Positions 18,805 through 27,959 of a DNA stretch of 64,000 nucleotides are shown piece after piece; position 1 is the first letter of the stretch; every line of letters starts with the position of its first letter. Location of the stretch: NCBI GenBank assembly GCA_016714985.1, contig JADKBS010000034.1, positions 21,934-85,933 on the forward strand, in the 5' to 3' direction. The notes below the pieces were generated by a model. The model did no database searches, was not told the origin of the DNA, and saw only the letters and a list, made by a program, of their open reading frames with translations. Source of the stretch: Saprospiraceae bacterium (GTDB lineage: Bacteria; Bacteroidota; Bacteroidia; Chitinophagales; Saprospiraceae). Made by a program: the position numbers and the translations under genes.

Positions 18805-19269
18805 ATGGAAGATAGAACTGTCACCATGACCGAAATTGTCCTGCCCAACGATACCAACCCATTGGGCATATTGCTGGGCGGGCGATTGCTTTATTGGATG
18901 GACATCGCAGCTGCGATATGCGCCCAAAACCACGCTGGAATGGTTGCGGTTACGGTCTCCATTGACAGCGTTTCGTTTGATTGCCCCATAAGATTAGGGG
19001 ACGTGACATACATCATCGCCAGGTTGACGAGGGTGTTCCGTACATCCTTGGAAATTTATGTGGAAGTGTTCAAAAAAGAAACAGGGGCACATACACGGCA
19101 GAAAACCAACGAGGCTTATTTCACGTTTGTCGCCTTGGGCGGAGACGGACGGCCCACGGCCATCGAACCTATATTACCCAAAAACAGGGAAGAACAAATG
19201 CTGTTTGATGCCGCTCTGGGACGGAGGGATACACGGAAGAATAAAAACAAGAAAGATGAACCGAGTTAA
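18805..19269 (+). CDS. Acyl-CoA thioesterase, hot-dog fold
   Basis: 154 residues starting MEDRTVTMTEIVLPNDTNPLGILLGGRLLYWMD, which carries the conserved N/D-x-x-G-x-x-x-GG-x-x-L-x-W-x-D signature of the YciA/BFIT-type acyl-CoA hydrolases. The C-terminus is lysine-rich. It would hydrolyse acyl-CoA in the cytosol; the chain-length preference is unknown. Confidence 0.88.
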   Translation: MEDRTVTMTEIVLPNDTNPLGILLGGRLLYWMDIAAAICAQNHAGMVAVTVSIDSVSFDCPIRLGDVTYIIARLTRVFRTSLEIYVEVFKKETGAHTRQKTNEAYFTFVALGGDGRPTAIEPILPKNREEQMLFDAALGRRDTRKNKNKKDEPS

Positions 19270-19470
19270 AATGCGGACTGTGTTCATGCTTGGGGAACAA
19301 GGCGAATGGTCTGCCTTGAAAAAAATAGGACATCTTTTTGAGCATTTTTTTTGGCGGAGTAACCGCTATAAACTTCCTAAACTTTGGCAGTTCTATACAG
19401 TCAACTTTAGGGGATTATTTATTAGTTGATACAGCTACATTTATTTACATTCGCCTTGAAAAATAAGACG

Positions 19471-20115
19471 ATGCCACCCTACCGCATTCTGCTTGCCGAC
19501 GACCACCAAATCATCCTTGATGGACTGAGGGACATCATCGAATCTACCACTGATTTTCTTGTGGTCGGCAGGGCAGTCAATGGCAAGGCAGCGGTAAGTG
19601 CGGTAGCCGCCAGCCTGCCCGACCTACTGCTTATGGACCTGAACATGCCGGGTATGGATGGGCTTGAGGTTTTGAAGGAAGTCCGCCAAAGGTTTCCTAA
19701 AGTGAAAGTGCTGGTGCTCACCATGTACGATTCTGTGGAATTGGCAAAAAAGGCCCTGTCAATGGGAGCAAACGGCTACCTACTCAAAGAGCACGGCAAG
19801 GACGAACTGCTGACCGCCCTGCGGCAGGTGGTAACAGGCGAACAGTACCTCAGCGAAAAAATCCGGCGGCAAATACAGCCTGATAAAGTGCGTTTTCAGG
19901 ATGATTTCCAGAAAAAGCTGAGCCTCTCGCAGCGGGAAACCGAAATCCTGCGCCTCATAGCCCGATCCTACACGAACAAAGAAATTGCCGACAAACTGTA
20001 CCTGAGCGAACTGACCGTGCAGACACATCGCCGCAACCTGAAGCGAAAACTAAAGGCGGAACACACCGCCGACCTCGTGCGGTTTGCGTATGAAAATGGA
20101 ATTTCAGACCTTTAG
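19471..20115 (+). CDS. Response regulator, NarL/LuxR type
   Basis: 214 residues: an N-terminal receiver (ILLADDHQIILDGL acidic pair, LLMDLNMPGMDG phospho-Asp, VLTMYD Thr/Ser and KEHGKDE Lys), then a C-terminal LuxR helix-turn-helix (LSQRETEILRLIARSYTNKEIADKLYLSELTVQTHRRNLKRKL). The start at 19471 (MPPYRILLADDH) fits the domain boundary. It is 28 bp upstream of its likely partner kinase at 20144. Confidence 0.92.
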   Translation: MPPYRILLADDHQIILDGLRDIIESTTDFLVVGRAVNGKAAVSAVAASLPDLLLMDLNMPGMDGLEVLKEVRQRFPKVKVLVLTMYDSVELAKKALSMGANGYLLKEHGKDELLTALRQVVTGEQYLSEKIRRQIQPDKVRFQDDFQKKLSLSQRETEILRLIARSYTNKEIADKLYLSELTVQTHRRNLKRKLKAEHTADLVRFAYENGISDL

Positions 20116-20143
20116 CACGTCTTCCAACAAAACACTTTACCCT

Positions 20144-22086
20144 ATGAAAAATGCCCTTGCCTTCCTTTTTTGCTTTGCAATCATTTGCTTGTTCACGCAG
20201 CCTGTTTTTTCGCAACCGCCCGGCGGACCTCCCCGTCGCTCGCCGGAAGACATCAAAAAAGGCATTGCCGAACTGTCAACGCAATTGGACAAAGCCACCG
20301 CCGACACCGCCAAAGCCCGCCTCACCCTCGCCATTGCCAACCTGACCGCCTACCAGGACCAAAACGCCGGGCTGGAAAAGGCGAAAGAAGCCGTTCATAT
20401 AGCCGAAAAGGCAGGCGATGCCCGCACCCTTCTCAACTGCTACATGGGCATGGGTGGAATTCTACAGCGGCTCAGCCGTTTTGACGAAGCATTGGAAAAT
20501 TTCAAAAAAGCCCTGCCCTATATCGAGAAAGCCAAAGCACCCGAACAGGCGGGGATGTGCTACAGCAACATTGCCCAGATTTACATGCGCCAAGGCGTTT
20601 ATGAAAAGGCGCTCGAATATTACCAAAAAAGCCTCGCCGAGTTTGAAAAACAAACGCCGCAGCCCGACTTTCAAGCCATGACGCTCCAGCAAATCGGCAA
20701 CCTCCACATGCGGATGGAAAAACCTGCCGAAGCCATCCGCTACTTCGAGCGGGCAATCGCCATTTGGGAAAAAACGCAGAACTGGGCACGGTTGGAAGGC
20801 ACGTACAACAACATGGGCAACGCCTACGCCAAATTGGGCGACGATGCCGCAGCCGCAGCAGCGTATGAAAAATCGTCGAAGGCGGGCGAAAGGCTCAAAA
20901 AAAAAGACTGACGCCACAGGAGTTTGAGGAAAACCTGAAAAACGCCCGATTGGTCGGCAACCGCGAGCAGGAGTCCAACACGCTGATGAGAGGCTCCAAT
21001 TTTTTTCAAGAAAAAGGGGATTTTGAAAAGGCAATTGACCTCAAGTTGCAGGCGCTTGAAATCTCTCAGGCACTCGACCTGAACACCTACACCTTCGAAC
21101 TTTACAAGAGCCTCCATCGCTGTTATCACCAAACGGGGCAATTAGCCCAATCCTACCAATATGCCCTCCGTGCCGGGGAAATGGAGGGCTACATCCTCGA
21201 CGAGCGTCGGATGAGGGCATTCGACGAAATCGAGGTGAAATACCAGACGGCAGCACGGGAAAAACAACTGGCGCTCGCCGAAAACGAACACCTGCGTCAG
21301 TCGAAAGAACTGCTAAAAAGCCGCTGGGCGATTGCCGTGCTGGCGCTTGGTCTGCTGCTCGCCGCCCTTGCTGCCCGCAACCTGCAACAGAAAAAGCGGT
21401 TTGCCCAGTTCGTTGCCATACAAAACCAGACCCGTCACGAAAGCGAGTTGGCTCAAATGCGCAAGGAGCGGGAAGCAGCTGCCATGATGTCGCTATTTAT
21501 CGGGCAGGAACAGGAGCGCCGCCGCATCGCCAACGACCTGCACGACAGCCTCGGCGGGCTGCTCTACGCCATGCAGTTGCAACTTGCAAAGGCGAAAGAC
21601 TTGCCTGCCGACCTCCCGCAAACGCTCGAAAACGCCATCGCCGAAAACCGCCGCATCAGCCAGAACCTGCTGCCCGCCACACTTGCCCGGCTGGGGCTTT
21701 GTGCCGCCCTGCGGGAATGGGCGCCGCAGTTCGAAGAAACGCACCGCCTGCCCGTCCACCTCGACCTGCCGGAGGAGGCGTTGACCCTTCCCGATGAAGT
21801 CTCCATTTCCCTTTTCCGCATCGCCCAGGAACTGATGAACAACGCCGCCCGCCACGCCCGTGCCACCGAAATCTCCCTGCACCTCCTCCCCGACGGCAAC
21901 AAACTCACCCTGCTGGTGGAAGACAACGGTACGGGCTTCGACCCGGACGCCCAAGCCCCCGGTTTCCTGAAAACCGTGCGCTCCCGCACCCAACTGCTGG
22001 GCGGTTCGCTGCATGTGGACAGCCAGGCGGGGAGGGGGACGACGGTGATTGTGGAGGTGGCACAGGAGGTGAAAATTACTCAGTAG
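20144..22086 (+). CDS. TPR-containing sensor histidine kinase (NarX/DesK class), interrupted at a poly-A tract
   Basis: Exported N-terminus (MKNALAFLFCFAIICLFTQPVFSQ), a row of tetratricopeptide repeats, one membrane helix (WAIAVLALGLLLAALAA), a HisKA_3 phosphoacceptor (RRRIANDLHDSLGGLLYAMQ) and a HATPase (NNAARHARA, VEDNGTGFDPDA). The frame breaks at a run of nine As (20897-20905): with nine, translation stops after ERLKKKD; with ten, it reads RLTPQEFEENLKNARLVG and continues to 22086. It is the kinase for the response regulator just upstream. An assembly error is most likely, but slippage on the A-run is conceivable. Confidence 0.87.
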
Positions 22087-22097
22087 TGAGTATTTTT
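22076..22097 (+). terminator. Probable terminator of the kinase gene
   Basis: ACTCA pairs with TGAGT across the stop codon and is followed by ATTTTTTA. The stem is short, so this is tentative. Confidence 0.4.
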
Positions 22098-22140
22098 TAG
22101 GGAGGGGGAGTGGGGGAAATTTGTTCAAAAATTTGAAACA

Positions 22141-22869
22141 ATGAGACGAGTTCCCTTAATCATCACAAGCATATTGCTATTGCCGACTTTTCTGTTTGCC
22201 CAAGAAAAGCCAAACGAGAATAAAGCAGCCAAAGAGAATAAAGAGGAATCAAAAAAGGAAAATAGCAACGATTTTGGGTGGAGTAAAAGAGTGTCATTTA
22301 TTGTAGGTGGAGGTATTTCAGCCATATCCAACGAGCTTTATCAAGACCCAATAGTAGATAAAGTAAACAATCATGTACAAATTGAGGAACTCCAAAGATG
22401 GAAGCCTAATCTGACATTAGGTATATCCTATACTCCATTTGTGGTAAACACTTTTCGCAAAATCAGTTTTATCGAAGAGGGAAAGGTTGTTGAAAAAACA
22501 CTAATCGAATATTATCCAAAAGGAATCACGTTTTCACTTTTCTTAAACCCGGTCAGCGTGTCTAAACTTTCCGAAAACTCATTATCCAACACGGTGGATT
22601 TGGGTTTAGGTGTCGGTTACAGAGCTGATAATTTCTCTTTTTTGGTAACATCCGAATTCTTTGCCATACGCCAACCGAGAGCTTATTTCATCGAGCAATA
22701 TTTGGATAAAAACCAATCGTATGTCGTTGACGGACAGGTTCAGAAAGCTTTTGACATCAACGACAATAGCATTTTCACTAAAAAAATCGCTGCCTCCTTC
22801 GGGATAAAATTCGCCTATACTTTTGATGTAATCAGGAGTTTTTACGCCAGTTCGCAGGAGAAGAAGTAA
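22141..22869 (+). CDS. Exported protein, probable outer-membrane beta-barrel
   Basis: 242 residues with a signal peptide ending LLPTFLFAQ, then a lysine/glutamate-rich low-complexity stretch (KPNENKAAKENKEESKKENS), and after that alternating hydrophobic strands with aromatic ends (KRVSFIVGGGISAIS, TLGISYTPFVV, VDLGLGVGYRADNFSFLVTS, AASFGIKFAYTF) suggestive of a small outer-membrane barrel. The base composition is more AT-rich than that of its neighbours. No family is recognised. Confidence 0.7.
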   Translation: MRRVPLIITSILLLPTFLFAQEKPNENKAAKENKEESKKENSNDFGWSKRVSFIVGGGISAISNELYQDPIVDKVNNHVQIEELQRWKPNLTLGISYTPFVVNTFRKISFIEEGKVVEKTLIEYYPKGITFSLFLNPVSVSKLSENSLSNTVDLGLGVGYRADNFSFLVTSEFFAIRQPRAYFIEQYLDKNQSYVVDGQVQKAFDINDNSIFTKKIAASFGIKFAYTFDVIRSFYASSQEKK

Positions 22870-22939
22870 TTTGTTCAAACCCAGAGTCGTGAAAAATACA
22901 ATCCCTTTCCATAAGCCTTCAAAGTAAAATCACTCAATC

Positions 22940-23872
22940 ATGAACAAGCTGATTATTTCACTCCTTTTCATAGCCCAAGCGTTGAACGCTCTGGCGCAGA
23001 CCATCTATTACTCCAATTCTTCCAGTTCTTCGGGTTGCGCCCAGAATAACACGCTTAGTTTTATCTATTCTTTTGGCAACCCTGTAAGGAATGCATACAA
23101 AGGAACACTTGCGAACGGGTTTTCCCAAGCCCAGGTAAGGTGGGATGGAGTTGACAAATGGATAATTGAACACGATCATGACGGAATTGGGCCTTCTGCC
23201 CCGGTAACTTACTACTCCAATACATTTGCTTCTTATCCCAACCCGCCTGACCTGAACACCGGTACATGGGTAACGGTAAACGGAACCTGTGGTTCTATCA
23301 CACTTTTTGCAGGTCCTGGTACTCAAAGTGTTTTGCCAATAGAATTAACCGAATTAACCGTTTCAGTTCACGGGGCGGGCAGTCACCTCTCCTGGCGCAC
23401 CGCCTCCGAAACCCAAAACGCCCACTTCCTCGTCCAGCACAGCACCGACGGGCGCAGCTTTCAAGACCTCGCAAAAATCCCCGGTGCGGGCAACAGCCAA
23501 GTGGAAAACCGCTACGAGTACCTGCACGAAAACCCCTCGCACGGCACTAACTACTACCGCCTCAAGCAGGTGGACTTCGATGGCGGTTTCGAGTATTCGC
23601 AGGTAGTCAGTGTAGAAATGACGGGAGGTAGCCCCCGCCTCACCATTTCCCCCAACCCCAGCGATGGCAATTTTTCCTTGCGTTTGCAAGGTGCTGAAAC
23701 ACAACCTTTGACAGTCTTGCTGACTGATTTATGGGGGCGTACCGTTTGGGGATTATCTATGGAAGAAGGGGCGGAAGATATTCCCTGCAAGACGAATCTC
23801 CCCAAAGGGATTTATTTTCTTTGTGTGGAGTCAGGAAACGAGGTTTGGCGGCAACAGGTGGTCGTGCATTAA
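22940..23872 (+). CDS. Secreted protein with type IX secretion C-terminal sorting domain
   Basis: 310 residues: a signal peptide (MNKLIISLLFIAQALNALAQ), a short N-terminal domain, a fibronectin-like segment common in this group (LPIELTELTVSVHGAGSHLSWRTASE through YYRLKQVDFDGGFEYS), and a C-terminal sorting domain (SPNPSDGNFSLRL, VLLTDLWGRTVW, LPKGIYFLCVESGNEVWRQQVVV). The last domain directs export by the Bacteroidota type IX system. The mature function is unknown. Confidence 0.88.
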   Translation: MNKLIISLLFIAQALNALAQTIYYSNSSSSSGCAQNNTLSFIYSFGNPVRNAYKGTLANGFSQAQVRWDGVDKWIIEHDHDGIGPSAPVTYYSNTFASYPNPPDLNTGTWVTVNGTCGSITLFAGPGTQSVLPIELTELTVSVHGAGSHLSWRTASETQNAHFLVQHSTDGRSFQDLAKIPGAGNSQVENRYEYLHENPSHGTNYYRLKQVDFDGGFEYSQVVSVEMTGGSPRLTISPNPSDGNFSLRLQGAETQPLTVLLTDLWGRTVWGLSMEEGAEDIPCKTNLPKGIYFLCVESGNEVWRQQVVVH

Positions 23873-23909
23873 CCCCAGGGCAAAGATTTATTATTTAAAG
23901 GTAGGTTTT

Positions 23910-24446
23910 TCAACCGCACAGCACCCCATCCAATCTGACATCGTGCGGCTCGCACGGCAATGCCTCCAAAAGCTGGAACGGATAGCCAATGCCCAATCTA
24001 TACCCCGTCGCTTGGCTGCCGAGGAAGGCATCGTAATACCCAGCCCCGTAGCCGATGCGGTTGCCCTGGTGGTCGAAGGCGAGGCCGGGCACGATGAAGA
24101 GGTCGTAGCTGCCCGTATAAACCTCCCCGCTGGCCGGGTAGCTGGTTCCGTAGATGCCAGCTTCCAACTCCGAAAGGGAATGCAGCACGAGGTGCTCCAA
24201 CTTTCGGCCCTTTAGCGACTTCGGGGCTACCACCGTCAGCCCGCTTTTCAAAAGCGAGTCAATGAAGGGAAAAATGTCCACTTCGCTCCCCATCGGCAGG
24301 AAGGTATGGATGGCTTTTGCATCCAATTCCTGAACCATTTCCCAGAGTTTTTCGGCGATAAAATGTTCGTGGCGCAGCTTCTCCGCCGGGGGTAAGGCAG
24401 CCCGCAGGGCGAGCATCTGCTCCCGTATCCGCTTCTTTTCTTCCAT
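23910..24446 (-). CDS. 5-formyltetrahydrofolate cyclo-ligase
   Basis: 178 residues. It converts 5-formyl-THF and ATP to 5,10-methenyl-THF. Motifs of the family: KKRIREQMLALRAAL at the N-terminus, FLPMGSEVDIFPFI, and the ATP/Mg site LFIVPGLAFDHQGNRIGYGAGYYDAFL. The length is normal. It is transcribed toward the T9SS gene and away from the NO operon at 24.6 kb. Confidence 0.93.
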   Translation of the reverse strand: MEEKKRIREQMLALRAALPPAEKLRHEHFIAEKLWEMVQELDAKAIHTFLPMGSEVDIFPFIDSLLKSGLTVVAPKSLKGRKLEHLVLHSLSELEAGIYGTSYPASGEVYTGSYDLFIVPGLAFDHQGNRIGYGAGYYDAFLGSQATGYRLGIGYPFQLLEALPCEPHDVRLDGVLCG

Positions 24447-24502
24447 TCAAAAAGGCATTTTGGCTTTTTATTGTAAAAATAAGGCGCAAATCTATTTTAA
24501 AC

Positions 24503-24518
24503 AGGATAAATTTATCCT
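24503..24518. promoter_or_regulatory. Perfect palindromic operator, probable Rrf2 site
   Basis: AGGATAAATTTATCCT is a perfect 16-bp palindrome. It lies 18 bp upstream of a -7 box TACTTTTG (24536-24543), so it covers the -33 region of the promoter of the membrane protein-Rrf2 operon. Related sites are at 931, 1037, 25416 and 36814. Confidence 0.7.
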
Positions 24519-24535
24519 ATTTAAAATATACAACC

Positions 24536-24543
24536 TACTTTTG
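24536..24543 (+). promoter_or_regulatory. Promoter -7 box
   Basis: TACTTTTG matches TAnnTTTG. It is about 65 bp before the ATG at 24608 and is spaced from the palindromic operator so that a bound repressor would block polymerase. Confidence 0.55.
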
Positions 24544-24607
24544 TACCTCAAAGCGGAGCCGCATGCCTTCTGCCTGCGCTCATTTTTCACAAAAAAAACT
24601 TCTCACA

Positions 24608-24946
24608 ATGGAAATGACATCAAACAAAGACCGCCCCAAAAGCCTGCCCGGCCGGTACCGGGCCTTCCTGGGGCGGGAAGAAAAAAACCGGACATTGTGG
24701 TTCATCGTGCCGCTCATGGTGCTGTCGGCAGTGGTCATGCCGACGACCATTTTCCTGATGTCCTATTTCGGGGGGCTGTTCCTCGCCTTTATAGGCATCA
24801 GCATCTTGTTGTTTTTTACCAATATAACCCTGAGCGTAGCCTGGCAGCCCGTGAGGGTGACGATTGGCTTCTTCCTGTTCACGGTGGCTTTTCATTTTGT
24901 AGTACCTTTGCTGTGCTTCATCGCCACCCAGTTCATGGGCGGCTAA
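24608..24946 (+). CDS. Small membrane protein in an NO-response operon
   Basis: 112 residues with three predicted membrane helices (WFIVPLMVLSAVVMPTTIFL, LFLAFIGISILLFFTNITL, VTIGFFLFTVAFHFVVPLLC). The start MEMTSNKDRPK at 24608 is preferred over an upstream in-frame ATG at 24563. No family is recognised. It is first in an operon with the third Rrf2 gene, 12 bp downstream, behind the perfect palindrome. Confidence 0.72.
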   Translation: MEMTSNKDRPKSLPGRYRAFLGREEKNRTLWFIVPLMVLSAVVMPTTIFLMSYFGGLFLAFIGISILLFFTNITLSVAWQPVRVTIGFFLFTVAFHFVVPLLCFIATQFMGG

Positions 24947-24958
24947 AAACGCAATATC

Positions 24959-25393
24959 ATGTTTTCAAAAGCCTGTGAATACGCCATCCGTGCCACCCTG
25001 CTCGTCGCTTCCCACTCCTTGATGGACGAACGGGTGAGCGTCAAGGACATTGCCGAGGCAACGGCATCGCCTGTGGCGTTCACGGCCAAAATCATGCAGC
25101 AGCTCAACCGGTGTGGCATCCTGTACTCGGTGCAGGGCAAACAGGGCGGTTTCGAGATGACCAAGGAGCAAATGCAGGCCACCAAGCTCAGCCAAATCGT
25201 GACGCTGATTGACGGCGACCGGGTCTTCACCGGCTGCGGGCTGGGGCTGCGGGAGTGCAACGCCTTAAAGCCATGCCCCCTCCATGAGCGATTCTCCTCG
25301 GTGCGGGGCGAACTGAAGGCCATGCTCGACGAAACCACCGTGCTCGACCTGGCCCTCGGACTGAAAGACGGCTTGACCTTTCTGCGGACTTGA
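24959..25393 (+). CDS. Rrf2 family transcriptional regulator (NsrR/IscR-like), copy 3
   Basis: 144 residues: MFSKACEYAIRATLLVAS, the winged helix (SPVAFTAKIMQQLNRCGILYSVQGKQGGF) and cysteines C93, C100 and C106 with the same spacing as the other two Rrf2 proteins here. It is flanked by palindromic sites at 24503 and 25416, which it probably binds, and precedes the truncated-globin operon by 48 bp. This is the best candidate for a local NO sensor. Confidence 0.88.
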   Translation: MFSKACEYAIRATLLVASHSLMDERVSVKDIAEATASPVAFTAKIMQQLNRCGILYSVQGKQGGFEMTKEQMQATKLSQIVTLIDGDRVFTGCGLGLRECNALKPCPLHERFSSVRGELKAMLDETTVLDLALGLKDGLTFLRT

Positions 25394-25415
25394 GCCTATT
25401 TTTTTGACCAGAAAA

Positions 25416-25431
25416 AGGATAATTTTGTCCT
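25416..25431. promoter_or_regulatory. Probable Rrf2 operator just before the globin gene
   Basis: AGGATAATTTTGTCCT is a near-copy of the perfect palindrome at 24503, ending 10 bp before the globin start codon, where binding would block transcription start or elongation. Confidence 0.6.
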
Positions 25432-25441
25432 ATTTAAAAAA

Positions 25442-25837
25442 ATGAAAGAGAAAAAAGAGATACAATCAGTTGAGGACATCCGCCAAATGGTGGACAGTTT
25501 TTATGGCCGTGTACGGGCCGATGGCTTGCTCGGCCCCATTTTCGACGGCATCATACAAGACCGCTGGCCCGACCACCTCGAAAAGATGTACCGCTTCTGG
25601 CAAACGGTACTGCTCGCCGAGCACACCTACACGGGCAACCCCTTTGCGCCCCATGCCTTCATGCCCATCGGCAGGGAGCATTTCGAGCGGTGGGTGGGCA
25701 TTTTCAAGCAGAACATAGATGCGCAGTTCGCCGGGGAAAGAGCCGTGGAGGCCAAATGGCGGGCCGACAAAATGGCGGAAATGTTCCAGATGAAAATCGC
25801 CTATTACCAAACTGGCAACGCCCACCCGATTGTATGA
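25442..25837 (+). CDS. Group III truncated hemoglobin
   Basis: 131-residue single-domain globin of the truncated III group: DSFYGRVRADGLLGPIF, HLEKMYRFWQTVLL and the proximal-His region FAPHAFMPIGREHFERW, followed by FKQNIDAQFAGERAVEAKWRADKMAEMFQ. Such globins bind NO or O2 and are linked to nitrosative stress. It starts an operon whose next gene overlaps it by ATGA. Confidence 0.9.
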   Translation: MKEKKEIQSVEDIRQMVDSFYGRVRADGLLGPIFDGIIQDRWPDHLEKMYRFWQTVLLAEHTYTGNPFAPHAFMPIGREHFERWVGIFKQNIDAQFAGERAVEAKWRADKMAEMFQMKIAYYQTGNAHPIV

Positions 25838-26280
25838 TTTTCCAGGTAAAACACCCCGTTGCATTGGCAGCCGTCTTCTTGTGGCTCGGCTTTGTGTGCG
25901 CCATCAGTTTCATGGAGGCATGGCTGAAATTCCGTGCGCCCGGCATCACCATGCCGCTTGGACTGGGCATTGGGCGCATCGTTTTTGCTGCGCTCAACAA
26001 GGTGGAATGGGTACTCGCCCTCGCCATTGCAGCCAATATCCTTTGGACCAAGCCCCTTGTTTTCGGTCGGGCCTCGTGGCTGTTCCTGTTGCCAGTTGCC
26101 ATTTTGTTTGCACAAACAGTCTGGCTCTTGCCCGTCCTCGACGCAAGGGCCGAACTCCATATCACGGGGCAGCTCGTTCCCCCGTCCAATCTCCACTTCG
26201 TTTTCGTGGGGCTGGAATTGGTGAAGGTGATTGCTCTTGCCGCTTTTGGCATTTCATTTTTCAAAAAGGTAAGCACATGA
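25834..26280 (+). CDS. Four-helix membrane protein between globin and TDO genes
   Basis: 148 residues starting MIFQVKHPVALAAVFLWLGFV at an ATG that overlaps the globin stop. Four predicted membrane helices, with conserved-looking EAWLKFRAPGITMPLGLGIGRIVFAALNKVEW between helices 1 and 2. No family is assigned. The ATGA overlaps on both sides place it firmly in the globin-TDO operon. Confidence 0.78.
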   Translation: MIFQVKHPVALAAVFLWLGFVCAISFMEAWLKFRAPGITMPLGLGIGRIVFAALNKVEWVLALAIAANILWTKPLVFGRASWLFLLPVAILFAQTVWLLPVLDARAELHITGQLVPPSNLHFVFVGLELVKVIALAAFGISFFKKVST

Positions 26281-27178
26281 TAGGCGAAATTTTAAAAAAC
26301 ATCGAAGCCAAATACCAACAACTCGGCGAAAACCACGCTACCTACCTTCAGGGCCTTCTCCACGCAAAGCCCATCAACTACTGGGACTATGTGGAGGTGG
26401 AAACCCTGCTCAGCCTCCAACGCCCCCGCACCGAATTCAAGGACGAGTCCATTTTCATCATGTACCACCAGGTCACAGAACTGGTGCTGAAAATGATGCT
26501 GCACGAAGTAGAACAATTGGTCGGGGAAGACCTGCCCGCCGACACCTGGGCCGTCAAAATCGAGCGGCTCAACCGCTACACCTCCATGCTCATCAACTCC
26601 TTCGATGTGATGAAATACGGCATGGACTACGACGACTACAACACCTTCCGCTCCACGCTCACGCCAGCCAGCGGCTTCCAGAGCGCACAGTTCCGCTTGT
26701 TGGAAATCTACTGCACCCGCCCCGAAAACCTGCTCAATACCGAAGGTAAAAAGCGGCTCGGCGAAGCCACCGACATCGAAGCCATCTTCGAGAACGTCTA
26801 TTGGAAAGATGCCGGGACCGACCGCAGCACAGGAAAAAAATCCCTCACCCTTCGGCTTTTCGAGGAAAAATACCTTGCCCAGTTCGTTGCCCTTGCCAAA
26901 AAGGTGCAAGGGAACACCCTCCAGGACAAAGCGCTCAAAATGCCCGATATGCCTGACATCCTTCGGGAAAAACTCAGGGCCTTCGACCGAATGTTCAACA
27001 TCGAATGGCCCATCGTCCACTGGAAACGGCGCAGCACTACCTCGACAGCAAAGGCGAGGGCAAAGCCGCCACGGGTGGTTCCGAATGGAAAAAATACCTG
27101 CACCCCATGTACCAACAGCGCAAGTTTTTCCCCCACCTGTGGAGCAATCAGGAAATCAGCGACTGGGGCAAACAATAA
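26277..27178 (+). CDS. Tryptophan 2,3-dioxygenase family heme protein, frameshifted near its end
   Basis: About 300 residues. Family features: INYWDYVEVETLLSLQ, a heme-pocket helix IFIMYHQVTELVLKMMLHEV, ASGFQSAQFRLLEIY, and the C-terminal block EWPIVHWK followed by QHYLDSKGEGKAATGGSEW. The last block is in another frame: one A is missing at the AAA at 27024-27026. Restored, the protein ends SDWGKQ at 27178. TDO opens the tryptophan ring, but the enzyme here sits among NO-responsive genes and no other kynurenine genes are present, so its real ligand may be different. The start overlaps the previous stop (ATGA). Confidence 0.82.
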
Positions 27179-27245
27179 GATTCACCGGGGTTCTGTGTCG
27201 GCGGCGCATCAGCCACGGCAGGCGAACACCATTATTTTTTACAAA

Positions 27246-27959
27246 ATGAATATCCGTACAGACCATACCATCGGCGAAATCGTCGCCGCAGACTACCGCA
27301 CCGCCACTGTCTTCAAGGCCCACGGCATTGACTTCTGCTGCAAAGGCGGGCGCAGCGTGTCGGAGGTTTGCGAAAGCAAAAACCTTGACCCACAAGTGCT
27401 GCTGGAAGCGGTCAGGCAGGCCGCCGCTTCCACTGAACAGCCGAGCGCAGACTACCACCGCTGGCCGCTCGACCTCTTGGCCGATTATGTGGAGAAAAAG
27501 CACCACCGCTATGTGGCCACCAAGTCGCCGGAACTGATGCAGTACCTCAACAAGCTCTGCAAAGTGCATGGCGAGCGCCACCCGGAACTGTTCGACATCC
27601 GGGACGAGTTTGCCAGCATGGCCAGCGAACTGGCTTCCCACATGCAGAAGGAGGAATTGGTGCTGTTCCCATTCGTCAGGAAATTGGCCACTGAGCAACA
27701 ACCCGCACCGCCACCTTTCGGCACGGTACAGAACCCCATCCGCATGATGATGCACGAGCACTCGGTGGAGGGCGACCGCCTCGCCCGCATCACTGAACTC
27801 ACCAGTGGCTACACTGCCCCCGCCGACGGCTGCACGACCTACCGGGTGGCATTCGCCATGCTGCGTGAGTTTGAGGAGGACCTCCACCACCACATTCATT
27901 TGGAGAACAATATCATGTTCCCCCGTGCCATCCAGTTGGAGCAAGAAAGGGCCAATTGA
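27246..27959 (+). CDS. Iron-sulfur cluster repair di-iron protein (RIC/ScdA/YtfE family), copy 2
   Basis: 237 residues: an N-terminal ScdA domain (VFKAHGIDFCCKGGRSV), then a hemerythrin-like bundle with di-iron ligands (EKKHHRYV, KVHGERHPE, MQKEELVLFPFV, MMHEHSVEGD, HHHIHLENNIMFP). It repairs Fe-S centres damaged by NO. The ATG at 27246 is 67 bp after the TDO-family gene. Its stop overlaps the start of the hemerythrin gene. Confidence 0.92.
   Translation: MNIRTDHTIGEIVAADYRTATVFKAHGIDFCCKGGRSVSEVCESKNLDPQVLLEAVRQAAASTEQPSADYHRWPLDLLADYVEKKHHRYVATKSPELMQYLNKLCKVHGERHPELFDIRDEFASMASELASHMQKEELVLFPFVRKLATEQQPAPPPFGTVQNPIRMMMHEHSVEGDRLARITELTSGYTAPADGCTTYRVAFAMLREFEEDLHHHIHLENNIMFPRAIQLEQERAN

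Noticed and set aside
25830..27959. A 709-residue fusion of TDO-family and RIC proteins
   Set aside because: The TDO frame is restored by one base near 27025 and stops at 27178; RIC has its own ATG at 27246.
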